64,000 nt of DNA from Herbiconiux gentiana (GCF_024978135.1 NZ_JANTEZ010000004.1:462304-526303), one strand, 5' to 3'; counted from the first letter of the stretch, positions 36,682 through 46,110 are shown. The notes: generated from the letters alone by a model not told the origin. Program-made: numbers and translations.

Positions 36682-36754
36682 GGGCCACCTCGTCTCCAGT
36701 GGCTACCACAATGCGCCTGCGCCCGCGATTTATCAATGGGCTGGCGGATGCTCG

Positions 36755-39337
36755 TCAGTTCTTCGCGAGGAACTCCCGCTCGCTCTCCCGCAGCCGCCGC
36801 TCGAGCGCGCCCTTGATGGCCGGATGCGCGGCGAGCTCGGGATCGGCGTCGACGATCTCGAAGGCGACCGCCCGCGCATCCTGGATCACGTCGGCGTCTT
36901 TCACCACGCGCAGCAGCCGGAGCGACGAGCGGCCCCCCGACTGGATGCTGCCGAGCACGTCGCCCTCGCGCCGGAGCTCGAGGTCGATCTCGGCGAGCTC
37001 GAAGCCGTCGAGGGTGGACGCGACCGCGTCGACGCGCTCGCGGGCGAGCGACTCGGCCTCGGCGGTGGTGACGAGCAGGCACAGGCCGGGCACGCCACCT
37101 CGGCCGACACGACCGCGGAGCTGGTGCAGCTGGCTGACGCCGAAGCGGTCGGCGTCGAGCACGACCATGGTGGACGCGTTCGGCACGTCGACACCGACCT
37201 CGATGACGGTGGTCGCCACCAGCACGTCGATCTCCCGAGCGGCGAAGGCGCGCATGATGGCGTCCTTCTCCTCGCTCGGCATGCGGCCGTGCAGCGACTC
37301 GATGCGGTAGCCGGCGAGCGCGGGCAGGGCGCGGAGGTGGGCGAGGGTCTCGACGACGGTGGCCTTCGGGGGGCGCGGGGCGGCGGGGGCGGTGCCGGCC
37401 GGGGCGGTAGCGGCTTTCGCGGGGGCGGTGGCGGCTTTCGCGGGGGCCTTCGCCGCGGGTGCTTTCACCGCAGAGGCTCGCGCCGAGGCCGAGGCCCGAG
37501 CCGAACCCGCCGGCAGGGCCGACACCACCGCACCCCCGGCGGGCGACGACGGCGTCGCCGCCGTCGGCGCCGCACCGGCGGCAGCCGCGGCCCGCGCCGC
37601 CCGGCGCGCCCGCGCCTCGGCCAGCTCGTCGACCCCGAAGTCTCCGTCGAGCTGGCCGGCCCGTTTCGCGCTCGCGGCGTCGTCGTCGCCGCCCGGCGCG
37701 TCGGCCGGCTCCACCGGATCGGCCGGGTCGATCGCCGGGCACACCACGAACGCCTGCCGCCCCTGGGCCAGCTCCTCCGCGACGCGGGCCCAGATGCGCC
37801 CCGCCCAGCCGGGCTTCTCGGCGAGCGGCACGCTGAAGCTCTCGATGCCCTTGCGCCCCGCGGGCAGCTCGGTGATGGTCGACACGTCGAGGTCGCCGAA
37901 CACCGTCATCGCCACCGTGCGCGGGATCGGCGTCGCCGTCATCACGAGCACGTGCGGGGGTGTCGCCCCCTTCTGCCGCAGCAGATCGCGCTGCTCGACC
38001 CCGAAGCGGTGCTGCTCGTCGACCACCACGAGCCCCAGGTCGTAGAACTGCACCACGTCGCTCAGCAGCGCATGCGTGCCCACGACGAGCTTGGCCTGCC
38101 CCGACACCATGCGCAGCAGCGCCTTCTTGCGCTCTGCGGTGCTGAGCTGCCCGGTGTGCAGCGTGGGCACGAGCTCGGCCGCGAGATCGGGGCCCAGCAC
38201 CTTCACGATCGAGCGCAGGTGCTGCGCCGCGAGCACCTCGGTGGGGGCGAGCATCGCCGACTGGCCGCCCGAGTCGGCCACCGCGAGCATCGCCCGCACG
38301 GCCACGAGCGTCTTGCCCGAGCCGACCTCGCCCTGCAGCAGCCGCATCATCGGGATGTCGCCGCCCAGGTCGCGGGCGATCTCGGAACCGACGAGCTGCT
38401 GGTCGGCCGTCAGCCGGAACGGCAGGCTCGCGTCGAAGCGCTCGAGGTAGCCGCCCGGTTTCGGCCGGCGGGCGGCGGTCTTCTGCGCGTGCGCGGCCCG
38501 CCGCTGGCTGACCAGCGCCGTCTGCAGCACGAACGCCTCGTGGAAGCGCAGGGTCTCGCGCGCCCGCATGTAGTCGGCGTCTTTCTGGGGCCGGTGCATG
38601 AGCTCGTAGGCGCGCTGGGCGGTGAGCAGCCGCCGCTCCTCGCGCACGGCGTCGGGCACCGGGTCGGCGATCTGCCCTTTCACGGCGTCGAGCACGATGG
38701 CCACCGAGTTGGCGATCTGCCAGCTGGCCACCGAGGCGGTGGCCGGGTAGATCGGGATCGGCATCTCGGCCCAGCGCTTGGCCTCGGCGTCGTCGAGCGC
38801 GCTCGGGTCGGCGAGCCCCTCCCCCAGGGCGTCGAGCGCGTCGGCCCCGAGCCCTCGGGCGTCGCCGAACAGCTCGTAGTTCGGATGCGCGAGCTGCAGC
38901 GCCCCCCGGTAGTCGGACACCTTGCCCGCGAAGATTCCGCGAACCCCCGGCCGCAGCTCGCGCGCGCGCCAGGACTGGTTGAAGAAGGTCAGCGAGATGA
39001 AGCCCTGGCCGTCGGAGATCGACACCTCGAGCAGACTGCCGCGCCGGGCCCGCATGGGCCGCTCGCGCACGTCGCGCACCTCGGCGACGATGGTGACGTT
39101 CTCGTCGAGCGGGAGCTTGTCGATGGCGGTGAGCTCGCCGCGCTTGGCGTAGCGGCGCGGGTAGTGGCTGAGCAGGTCGCCCACGGTTCGGATGCCGAAC
39201 GCCTTCTCGAACGCACTCGCCGTGCGCCCGCCGAGCACGCCCGACAGCTTCGCGTCGAGCGCATCGGCCCCCGGCGGCACGGCGATCGGCGCGACCGGGG
39301 CCCCGGGCGCGCCGGTTCCCGTGGTGCCGCCGCTCAT
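36755..39337 (-). CDS. recG: ATP-dependent DNA helicase RecG
   Basis: Predicted protein of 860 residues; remodels stalled forks and Holliday junctions. The N-terminal wedge/OB domain precedes the helicase core: Walker A LLQGEVGSGKTLVAV near residue 335, the DEQH box VVVDEQHRFGVEQR near 435, and the C-terminal helicase motif HQLRGRVGRGGVPG near 740. It is longer than the usual 690-740 residues because an Ala/Pro/Lys-rich insert occupies about residues 560-660 inside the second RecA-like domain. It diverges from rsmD. Confidence 0.95.
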   Translation of the reverse strand: MSGGTTGTGAPGAPVAPIAVPPGADALDAKLSGVLGGRTASAFEKAFGIRTVGDLLSHYPRRYAKRGELTAIDKLPLDENVTIVAEVRDVRERPMRARRGSLLEVSISDGQGFISLTFFNQSWRARELRPGVRGIFAGKVSDYRGALQLAHPNYELFGDARGLGADALDALGEGLADPSALDDAEAKRWAEMPIPIYPATASVASWQIANSVAIVLDAVKGQIADPVPDAVREERRLLTAQRAYELMHRPQKDADYMRARETLRFHEAFVLQTALVSQRRAAHAQKTAARRPKPGGYLERFDASLPFRLTADQQLVGSEIARDLGGDIPMMRLLQGEVGSGKTLVAVRAMLAVADSGGQSAMLAPTEVLAAQHLRSIVKVLGPDLAAELVPTLHTGQLSTAERKKALLRMVSGQAKLVVGTHALLSDVVQFYDLGLVVVDEQHRFGVEQRDLLRQKGATPPHVLVMTATPIPRTVAMTVFGDLDVSTITELPAGRKGIESFSVPLAEKPGWAGRIWARVAEELAQGRQAFVVCPAIDPADPVEPADAPGGDDDAASAKRAGQLDGDFGVDELAEARARRAARAAAAAGAAPTAATPSSPAGGAVVSALPAGSARASASARASAVKAPAAKAPAKAATAPAKAATAPAGTAPAAPRPPKATVVETLAHLRALPALAGYRIESLHGRMPSEEKDAIMRAFAAREIDVLVATTVIEVGVDVPNASTMVVLDADRFGVSQLHQLRGRVGRGGVPGLCLLVTTAEAESLARERVDAVASTLDGFELAEIDLELRREGDVLGSIQSGGRSSLRLLRVVKDADVIQDARAVAFEIVDADPELAAHPAIKGALERRLRESEREFLAKN
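37401..37456. repeat. 21-bp repeat within the recG insert
   Basis: A unit close to GGGGCGGTAGCGGCTTTCGC occurs at 37401-37420 and 37421-37441, followed by a degenerate third copy to about 37452. It encodes Ala/Lys/Pro repeats of the type KAATAPA in the RecG insertion. Slippage of this in-frame unit would change insert length without breaking the gene. Confidence 0.75.
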
Positions 39338-39387
39338 GCGAGAAGTCTAGGCGGCACGCCCGACACCGCCGCGATAGGGTGCAGGGC

Positions 39388-39966
39388 GTGACTCGCATCA
39401 TCGCCGGATTCGCCGGCTCGCTCACCCTGGCCGTGCCCCGCTCGGGCACCCGACCCACGAGCGACCGGGTGCGCGAGGCGATCTTCTCGGCGCTCGAGTC
39501 CCGGGGCGGCCTCGACGGGCTGACGGTGCTCGACCTCTACGCCGGTTCGGGTGCGCTGGCGCTCGAGGCGATCAGCCGCGGTGCCGCATCCGCTCTGCTG
39601 GTCGAGAAGAACGCCGGGGCCGCCGGCATCGCGAAGAAGAACGCCGCCCGGGTGGTCGCTGCGGCGCCGACGGATGCCCGTCCCCGCGTCGAGGTCGTCA
39701 CGCAGGCGGTGCTCCCCCGGCTGAGGGCGTCCGCCGCCGTGGCGGGTGCGGGCTACGACGTGGTGTTCCTCGACCCGCCGTACGACCTCGGCGACGCGGA
39801 GCTCACCGAGACCCTCGCGGCCCTCGTGCCGCTGCTCGCCCCCGACGCGACGGTGCTGGTGGAGCGCAGCACCCGCTCGGCCGAGCCCATGTGGCCCGCG
39901 GGCCTGACACTCGACCGCACCCGCGCCTACGGCGAGACCGCCCTCTGGTGGGCCACCCCCGCCTGA
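39388..39966 (+). CDS. rsmD: 16S rRNA (guanine966-N2)-methyltransferase
   Basis: Predicted protein of 192 residues. Family motifs: TRIIAGFAGSLTLAVP at the start, RPTSDRVREAIFSALES near residue 30, SAM-binding VLDLYAGSGALALEA near 50, and the catalytic DPPY in VVFLDPPYDLGD near 130. TAGGGT (39375-39380) lies 7 nt before the GTG, suggesting leaderless transcription. It ends 10 bp from the convergent thiL gene. Confidence 0.95.
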   Translation: MTRIIAGFAGSLTLAVPRSGTRPTSDRVREAIFSALESRGGLDGLTVLDLYAGSGALALEAISRGAASALLVEKNAGAAGIAKKNAARVVAAAPTDARPRVEVVTQAVLPRLRASAAVAGAGYDVVFLDPPYDLGDAELTETLAALVPLLAPDATVLVERSTRSAEPMWPAGLTLDRTRAYGETALWWATPA

Positions 39967-39976
39967 CCCGCTGGCG

Positions 39977-41065
39977 TCAGCCGGCCGCGCCCGTCCAGCC
40001 CGCGTACGGGTCCCAGCCGCCGAGCTCGGCGTAGGGGGTGGCGCCGACGAGCACCTCGGGGGCCGCGCTGCGATCGAGCACGGCGCCGATGCGGCGGAAG
40101 CCCTCCGGCAGCGGGCCGGGTGGGAACGTCGCCAGGAGGGCATGGTCCTCGCCGCCCGCCAGCACGAAGGACGCCGCTCGGTCGCCCACCGCCGGGTCGA
40201 GCGCGACGAGCGCCCGCGCCTCGAGGTCGACGGCGGCGGGGTCGAGCTCGACCGAGCATCCGCTCGCCACCGCGAGACGTCGGGCGTCGAGCACCAGCCC
40301 GTCGGAGACGTCGAGCATGGCGGTCGCCCCGCCCAGGGCCGCCGGCACCCCGAGCGCGATCGGCACGACCGGCGCCAGCTGCGCCGCGACGAGCTCCGGA
40401 TGCGCGGCCCGCACCTCGCCCGCCCGGGCCGCGTCTGGCGTGCCGTCGGCCGCGACGCCGTCCCGGAACAGCAGCCACAGGCCGGCACCGGCCCGCCCGA
40501 GGTCTCCCGCGACGGCGAGCTGATCGCCCGGCCGCGCGCCGGAGCGCGTGACGGGGGCGCGACCCTCGAGGTCGCCGAAGGCCGTGACGGCGATCATCAG
40601 CGCGGGCGAGGCCGAGAGGTCTCCGCCCACCACGCCACAGCCCGGTGCCGCGAGCCCGCAGCCGTCGCGCAGCCCGTCGGCGATGCCGAGCAGCACGTCG
40701 ACGGGGGTGTCGAGCGGGGCGGCGAGGGCGACCACGAGGGCGGTCGGCCGGGCGCCCATCGCGGCGACGTCGGCGAGGTTCGTCATGGCGGCCTTGACGC
40801 CGAGGTCGTGCGCGCTCGACCACGCCGAGCGGAAGTCGGGCCCGTGCACCATGAGATCGGTGGTCACCGCGAAGCGCCCGTCGGGGGCGGCCACGACCGC
40901 GCTGTCGTCGCCCGGTCCGAGCAGCTCGGCGTCGGCGTGCGGCAGCCGCGGGAAGATGCGCTTCAGCGTCTCGCCCTCCCCCACCTCGGCGAGGGTGGGG
41001 CCCATGACGGCGCCGAAGCCGGCCTCAGGATGCTCGTTCGCAGGGAAACCGGAGTCGGGGATCAC
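39977..41065 (-). CDS. thiL: Thiamine-monophosphate kinase
   Basis: Predicted protein of 362 residues; phosphorylates thiamine phosphate to the diphosphate. Motifs: ELLGPGDDSAVV near residue 50, MTNLADVAAMGARPTALVV near 95, and DVSDGLVLDARRLA near 250. The final tail AYAELGGWDPYAGW is typical of actinobacterial ThiL. GTG at 41065 is chosen because TACCGT (41072-41077) sits 6 nt upstream; an ATG at 41005 is the alternative. Its promoter overlaps that of the divergent DUF3515 gene. Confidence 0.93.
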   Translation of the reverse strand: MIPDSGFPANEHPEAGFGAVMGPTLAEVGEGETLKRIFPRLPHADAELLGPGDDSAVVAAPDGRFAVTTDLMVHGPDFRSAWSSAHDLGVKAAMTNLADVAAMGARPTALVVALAAPLDTPVDVLLGIADGLRDGCGLAAPGCGVVGGDLSASPALMIAVTAFGDLEGRAPVTRSGARPGDQLAVAGDLGRAGAGLWLLFRDGVAADGTPDAARAGEVRAAHPELVAAQLAPVVPIALGVPAALGGATAMLDVSDGLVLDARRLAVASGCSVELDPAAVDLEARALVALDPAVGDRAASFVLAGGEDHALLATFPPGPLPEGFRRIGAVLDRSAAPEVLVGATPYAELGGWDPYAGWTGAAG

Positions 41066-41089
41066 GTGCCAACGGTAGCCTGAACCTCG
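41066..41089. promoter_or_regulatory. Overlapping divergent leaderless promoters, thiL / DUF3515 gene
   Basis: The two starts are only 24 bp apart. On the minus strand TACCGT (41072-41077) is 6 nt before the thiL GTG; on the plus strand TAGCCT (41076-41081) is 8 nt before the DUF3515 ATG. The two -10 boxes share bases 41076-41077, so the promoters should exclude each other. Confidence 0.5.
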
Positions 41090-41668
41090 ATGCCCCACGC
41101 CGCCCGAACCCTCGTCAGCCCCCGCCGCCACGCCGCCACCGTCCCGGGCGCGGCCGCCCCGCTCCCGGCCGGCCGCCGCCGCCGCGCGCTGGCCCTCGCG
41201 ACCGCGACGCTCGCCACCGCGACCCTGCTCACCGGCTGCGCCCCCACGGTGAGCCTCGAGGCGGCCCCCGACGCGACCGACCCGGCGTGCGCCGACGTGA
41301 TCGTGCGGCTGCCCGACACCGTCGCGGGCGAGTCCAAGCGCACCACCGACGCGCAGGCGACCGGCGCGTGGGGCGACCCGGCATCCGTTCTGCTGCACTG
41401 CGGGGTGCCGCCCTACGGCCCCACCACACTGCCGTGCGGCAACGTCAACGGCGTCGACTGGATCGTCGACGACTCGAACGCCCCCACCTACGTGTTCACC
41501 ACCTACGGCCGCACCCCCGCCGTGGAGGTCGTGCTCGACTACGACGTGGTCGGCGGCACGAGCGCGCTCGACGACCTGCGCACCGCGGTGCAGTCCATCC
41601 CGCAGGAGGCGCAGTGCCTCGACGCCGACGACGTGCTCGGCACCCCCACGCCGACCCCTGCGCCCTAG
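41090..41668 (+). CDS. DUF3515 lipoprotein
   Basis: Predicted protein of 192 residues. A long basic N-terminus leads to a hydrophobic segment and the lipobox LLTGCAPT near residue 48, so it should be anchored outside the membrane. The mature part has the DUF3515 pattern: ACADVIVRLPDTVAG, GDPASVLLHCGVPPYGPTT and VDWIVDDSNAPTYVFTTYGR. Function unknown; commonly next to thiL or ddl in actinobacteria. Confidence 0.9.
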   Translation: MPHAARTLVSPRRHAATVPGAAAPLPAGRRRRALALATATLATATLLTGCAPTVSLEAAPDATDPACADVIVRLPDTVAGESKRTTDAQATGAWGDPASVLLHCGVPPYGPTTLPCGNVNGVDWIVDDSNAPTYVFTTYGRTPAVEVVLDYDVVGGTSALDDLRTAVQSIPQEAQCLDADDVLGTPTPTPAP

Positions 41669-41743
41669 TCGACGTCGACCGACACCGGCCTCAGGCTCGA
41701 GGCCTCAGGCCCAGGCCCAGGCACCAGCCAGCCGCCGCGCCGC

Positions 41744-42835
41744 CTACTCCAGCGCCAGCGCGATCAGCTCGTCGATGATCTCCGGGTAGCTCACACCTGA
41801 CGCGATCCAGCACTTCGGGAACATCGAGATGGGCGTGAACCCCGGCATCGTATTCACCTCGTTCACCACGAACCCCTCGGGCGTGAGGAAGAAGTCGACC
41901 CGCGCGAGCCCCGCCCCGTCGATCGCGGTGAAGGCGCGCGCGGCCAGCTCCTGCATCGTCGCCAGCTCCACCGGCGACAGCTCGGCCGGGCAGACCAGGT
42001 CGACCCCGGGCGCGTCGAGGTACTTCGCGTCGAAGTCGTAGAACTCGCGGCCCGTCATCACGATCTCCCCCGCGACCGACACCCGCGGGGCAGCGCCGGC
42101 CCGCCCGCCGAGCACCCCGCACTCGACCTCGCGGCCCACGACGGCCGACTCGATCAGCACCCGGGAGTCCTCCCGCAGCGCGGTCTCGATGGCATCCGAC
42201 AGCTCGGAGGCCGACGACGAGCTGACCTTCGACACCCCCACCGACGACCCGGCACGAGCCGGCTTCACGAACAGCGGCAGCCCGAGCGACTCGGCCGCCG
42301 ACAGCACCGACGACGGCGACGCCGCCCACTGGTGCGCGGTGACGGTCTGCCACGGCGCCACCGCGATGCCCGCGGCCTGCAGCACCGTCTTGGTGAAGTG
42401 CTTGTCCATGCCGAGCGCCGAGGCGAGCACACCCGAGCCGACGTACGGCAGCCCGACGAGCTCGAGCAGGCCCTGCACCGTGCCGTCCTCGCCGAACGGC
42501 CCGTGCAGGATGGGGAACACCACGTCGACGTCGCCGAGCACCGAGACCGTGCCGTCGGCCCGCTGCACCGAGAGCGACCGCGAGGCGGTCGACGCGGGCC
42601 ACAGGATGCGCGTGCCGTTGTCGGACACGACGGGCAGCGCCGAGGGGTCGAGCCGGAACTTCGCGGGGTCGTCGTCCTCGAGCACGAAGGCGCCCTCGGC
42701 GGTGATCCCCACCGGGATCACGTCGAAGCGCGTGCGGTCGATCGCCTCAAGCACCCCGCCGGCCGTGGCGCAGCTGATCGAGTGCTCGCTGGAGCGCCCG
42801 CCGAACAGCACCGCCACCGTGGTCTTGCTTGGCAT
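41744..42835 (-). CDS. ddl: D-alanine--D-alanine ligase
   Basis: Predicted protein of 363 residues of the ATP-grasp family; makes the D-Ala-D-Ala dipeptide of peptidoglycan. Motifs: VAVLFGGRSSEHSISCATA at the N-terminus, FPILHGPFGEDGTVQGLLEL near 100, GLPLFVKPARAGSSVGVSKV near 170, and VNEVNTMPGFTPISMFPKC near 330. Its first 89 bp overlap the 3' end of gpsA in another frame. Confidence 0.96.
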   Translation of the reverse strand: MPSKTTVAVLFGGRSSEHSISCATAGGVLEAIDRTRFDVIPVGITAEGAFVLEDDDPAKFRLDPSALPVVSDNGTRILWPASTASRSLSVQRADGTVSVLGDVDVVFPILHGPFGEDGTVQGLLELVGLPYVGSGVLASALGMDKHFTKTVLQAAGIAVAPWQTVTAHQWAASPSSVLSAAESLGLPLFVKPARAGSSVGVSKVSSSSASELSDAIETALREDSRVLIESAVVGREVECGVLGGRAGAAPRVSVAGEIVMTGREFYDFDAKYLDAPGVDLVCPAELSPVELATMQELAARAFTAIDGAGLARVDFFLTPEGFVVNEVNTMPGFTPISMFPKCWIASGVSYPEIIDELIALALE

Positions 42836-43880
42836 CGAGTGTCCTTTCGCCCTGGGGGCCGCTGTCGTCGTCCGTCGTCAGATGCGGCGCGATGTCCCGA
42901 GGATCGAGCGTACCGGCGAGCACCTGGCTCACCTGACGGCAGATCGGCATGTCCACACCCTTGGCCTCGGCCAGGGTGAGCACGGGGGCCACCGAGGCGA
43001 GCCCCTCCGCGGTCTGCTGCATCGACTTCACCACGTCGGCGAAGCTGTAGCCCTGGCCGAGCAGGCGCCCGGCGGTGTTGTTGCGCGAGAGCGACGAGCC
43101 GCTCGTGGCGATCAGGTCGCCGAGGCCCGCGAGCCCCGACAGGGTCTCCGGATGCCCGCCGTACGCCACGGCGAAGTCGGTCATCTCGACCAGCCCGCGG
43201 GTGATGATCGAGGCCTTCGTGTTCTCGCCGTAGCCCACGCCGTCGACGATGCCGATCGCCACGGCGATCAAGTTCTTCAGCACGCCGCCGAACTCGGTGC
43301 CGATGACGTCGGTGTTGACGAACGAGCGGAAGTACCGGTTGGTCGCCACCATCGCCACCCGCTCGGCGGTCTCGAGGCTGGCGGAGGAGACGACGGCAGC
43401 GGTCGGCTGCTCCTTCGCGATCTCGAGGGCGAGGTTCGGCCCGGAGGCGACGGCGATGCGGTCGGGATCGATCTCGAGCACGGATTCGAGCACCTCGCTC
43501 ATCCGGAGCCCGGTGCCCTTCTCGACACCCTTCATCAGGCTCGTGATCGGCACCCCCTCGGGGATGAGCGTCTTCAGCTCGACGAGGTTGCCCCGCAGGG
43601 ACTGGCTCGGGATCGACACGAAGACGAACTGCGCGTCGGCGAGGGCGCGGCCGACGTCGGAGGTGGCCGTGACGGTGGGAGGCAGGTTGACGCCGGGGAG
43701 GTAGTCGCTGTTGCGCTTGGCCTCGCGGATCTCCTTGGCGAGCTCGGGGCGACGGGCCCAGACGGTGACGTCGGCCCCGCCGTCGGCCAGCACCTTCGAG
43801 AACGTCGTGCCCCAGCTGCCGGCGCCCAGCACGGTGACGCGCGGGCGCGGCGGCACCACGACCTTCGAGGCGCGGCTCAC
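42747..43880 (-). CDS. gpsA: NAD(P)H-dependent glycerol-3-phosphate dehydrogenase
   Basis: Predicted protein of 377 residues; makes sn-glycerol-3-phosphate for phospholipids. The Rossmann motif VTVLGAGSWGTTFSKVLADG lies near residue 15, and the substrate motif LKNLIAVAIGIVDG, with the catalytic lysine, near 205. GTG at 43880 overlaps plsC by 4 bp. The family normally ends about HLTTDDD; here about 40 extra residues continue into the ddl coding region because no stop occurs in this frame until 42747. Confidence 0.94.
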   Translation of the reverse strand: MSRASKVVVPPRPRVTVLGAGSWGTTFSKVLADGGADVTVWARRPELAKEIREAKRNSDYLPGVNLPPTVTATSDVGRALADAQFVFVSIPSQSLRGNLVELKTLIPEGVPITSLMKGVEKGTGLRMSEVLESVLEIDPDRIAVASGPNLALEIAKEQPTAAVVSSASLETAERVAMVATNRYFRSFVNTDVIGTEFGGVLKNLIAVAIGIVDGVGYGENTKASIITRGLVEMTDFAVAYGGHPETLSGLAGLGDLIATSGSSLSRNNTAGRLLGQGYSFADVVKSMQQTAEGLASVAPVLTLAEAKGVDMPICRQVSQVLAGTLDPRDIAPHLTTDDDSGPQGERTLDAKQDHGGGAVRRALQRALDQLRHGRRGA

Positions 43881-44728
43881 TCGCGGGCCCCCGAATCGGC
43901 CGAGGAGTCGGCGGCGGAACCGGCCGAGGAGTCGCCCGCCGGGCCCGCCGAGCGCGCACGGCCGTCGCCGAGCCGCCCGAACTCGCTCTGGTTGTGCGCC
44001 TTCGGGTTCCACCGCTCGGCCGGCGCCGTCTCGCCCCGCAGCTCCTCGAGCAGCCCGGTGATCGCCGCCATCAGGCGGTCGGTCGCCTCGGCAAGGGTCT
44101 TCTGGTCGAGCGGATGCCCGCGCAGGTCGTCGAGATCGACCGGCGGCCCGTAGGCCACCTTCACCGGCTTGCGCCCGAACAGCCGCAGCTTCTTCGAGTA
44201 GCGCGGCATGATCGCCTGCACCCCCCAGTGCGCCGAGGGGATGAGCGGGATGCCGTGCTCGAGCGCGAGGCGCACGGCCCCGGTCTTGCCGCGCATGGGC
44301 CAGAGCCCTGGGTCGCGGGTGAGGGTTCCCTCGGGGTACACGATGACGCCCTTCCGGTCTTCGATGAGCGCCGTCGCGGCCGAGATCGACGCGTTGCCCC
44401 GGCCGGGCCTCGCCCGTTCGACGGGGATCTGCCCGATGGCGCGCAGCAGAGCGCCGACGACCGGCACCGAGAACAGCGACGCCTTCGCGAGGAACCGCGG
44501 AGCCCGCTTGAGCTTCCACACCGCCCACGCCACGACCACCGGGTCGAAGTTGGAGTAGTGGTTGGGGCTCAGCACGAACGGCCCCTCCGCCGGGAGGTTC
44601 TCGGTGCCGCGCTGGTCGAGCTTCACGCTCGCGGCGATGGCGGGTGCGACGAGCGCCTCCACTGCCCGGAAGGCAGGGGTCTTCTCGGAGAAGGTGCGGG
44701 CGTCGGTGCGAGCGGGGGCGTCGGCCAT
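43877..44728 (-). CDS. plsC: 1-acyl-sn-glycerol-3-phosphate acyltransferase
   Basis: Predicted protein of 283 residues. The catalytic HX4D is in SPNHYSNFDP near residue 57, and the substrate motif is VYPEGTLTRD near 130. It makes phosphatidic acid at the membrane. The C-terminal 35 residues are Ser/Ala/Gly repeats. It lies between murA (11 bp) and gpsA (4-bp overlap), which supplies its backbone. Confidence 0.92.
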   Translation of the reverse strand: MADAPARTDARTFSEKTPAFRAVEALVAPAIAASVKLDQRGTENLPAEGPFVLSPNHYSNFDPVVVAWAVWKLKRAPRFLAKASLFSVPVVGALLRAIGQIPVERARPGRGNASISAATALIEDRKGVIVYPEGTLTRDPGLWPMRGKTGAVRLALEHGIPLIPSAHWGVQAIMPRYSKKLRLFGRKPVKVAYGPPVDLDDLRGHPLDQKTLAEATDRLMAAITGLLEELRGETAPAERWNPKAHNQSEFGRLGDGRARSAGPAGDSSAGSAADSSADSGARE

Positions 44729-44739
44729 GCGGTCGAGTT

Positions 44740-46110
44740 CTACTCGGCGAAGTAGAAGTCGGCCCCGAGCTTCTCGAGCTTGCCCACGAAGTCGCCGTAG
44801 CCGCGGGCGATCAGACCCACGTTGCTCACCGACGACTGACCCTGGGCCACGAGAGCGGCGATCAGGTGACTGAAGCCACCGCGCAGGTCGGGAACCTCGA
44901 GCTCGGCGCCGTGCAGCTTCGTGGGGCCCGTGATGACCGCCGCCTGCTCGAGCGCGCGGCGCGGCACGCGGCGGTTCGGGTCGGCCAGGCCGTCTTTGTG
45001 CACCTCGATGTTGGCGCCCATCTTGACCAGGGCGTCGACGAAGCCGAAACGGTTCTCGTACACCGTCTCGTGCACGATCGAAGTGCCCTGGGCCTGGGTG
45101 AGCGCCACGATGAGCGGCTGCTGCCAGTCGGTCATGAAGCCGGGGTGCACGTCGGTCTCGATGACCACGGGCTTCAGCTCGCCACCGGGGTGGTAGAAGC
45201 GGATGCCCTCCTCCTCGATGTCGAACGCGCCGCCGATCTTGCGGAAGACGTTGAGGAAGGTCATCATCTCGGACTGCTTGGCGCCCGTGGTGAAGATGGA
45301 GCCGCCGGTGGCCAGCGCCGCCGACGCCCACGAGGCGGCCTCGTTGCGGTCGAACAGGGCGCGGTGGTTGTAGCCGTCGAGCGAGTCGACACCCTCGATG
45401 AAGATGGTGCGGTTGGGCTCGACCGAGATGATCGCGCCCATCTTCTGCAGCACGGCGATGAGATCCATGATCTCGGGCTCGATGGCCGCGTTCTTCAGCT
45501 CGGTGGTGCCCTTGGCGCGCACGCCGGTGAGCAGCACCTGCTCGGTCGCGCCGACGCTCGGGTAGGGCAGCTCGATGTTGGCGCCGCGCAGGCCGTTGGG
45601 TGCCGTGATGTTGATGCCGCTCGGCAGCTTGTCGACGACGGCCCCGAAGGCGCGCAGCGCGTCGAGGTGGAAGTCGATCGGTCGGTCGCCGATGCGGCAG
45701 CCGCCGAGGTCGGGGATGAACGCGTGGCCCAGACGGTGCAGCAGCGGGCCGCAGAACAGGATCGGGATGCGGCTGGACCCCGAGAGCGCGTCGATCTCGG
45801 CGCTCGTGGCCGTGGCCACGTTCGTGGGGTCGAGCTGCAGCACGCCGGTGGCGGCCGAACCGGTGATCTTGACACCGTGGATCTCGAGCAGGCTCGAGAC
45901 CACGTGCACGTCGCTGATGTCGGGCACGTCGCGGAGCGTGGAGGTCGTGTCGCCGAGCAGCGACGCCACCATCGCCTTGGTGACGAGGTTCTTCGCCCCC
46001 CGCACGTCGATGGTGCCGCGGAGCGGACGACCGCCGTTGATGACGATCGTGTCGGACATCAGTCCGACGCGCTCGGCCGCCTTGCGACCATCCTGTACGA
46101 GAGAGTTCAC
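44740..46110 (-). CDS. murA: UDP-N-acetylglucosamine 1-carboxyvinyltransferase
   Basis: Predicted protein of 456 residues; first committed step of peptidoglycan synthesis. The PEP/fosfomycin cysteine is present in LGGCRIGDRPIDFH near residue 135. Other motifs: NGGRPLRGTIDVRGAKN near 25 and DLRGGFSHLIAAL near 405. GTG at 46110 is chosen because it falls just after leuD with a 23-bp gap and starts NSLVQDGRKA. The preceding gene is leuD. Confidence 0.95.
   Translation of the reverse strand: MNSLVQDGRKAAERVGLMSDTIVINGGRPLRGTIDVRGAKNLVTKAMVASLLGDTTSTLRDVPDISDVHVVSSLLEIHGVKITGSAATGVLQLDPTNVATATSAEIDALSGSSRIPILFCGPLLHRLGHAFIPDLGGCRIGDRPIDFHLDALRAFGAVVDKLPSGINITAPNGLRGANIELPYPSVGATEQVLLTGVRAKGTTELKNAAIEPEIMDLIAVLQKMGAIISVEPNRTIFIEGVDSLDGYNHRALFDRNEAASWASAALATGGSIFTTGAKQSEMMTFLNVFRKIGGAFDIEEEGIRFYHPGGELKPVVIETDVHPGFMTDWQQPLIVALTQAQGTSIVHETVYENRFGFVDALVKMGANIEVHKDGLADPNRRVPRRALEQAAVITGPTKLHGAELEVPDLRGGFSHLIAALVAQGQSSVSNVGLIARGYGDFVGKLEKLGADFYFAE

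Noticed and set aside
44740..46110. Natural fosfomycin resistance from a Cys-to-Asp change in MurA
   Set aside because: The active-site cysteine is present (LGGCRIG).
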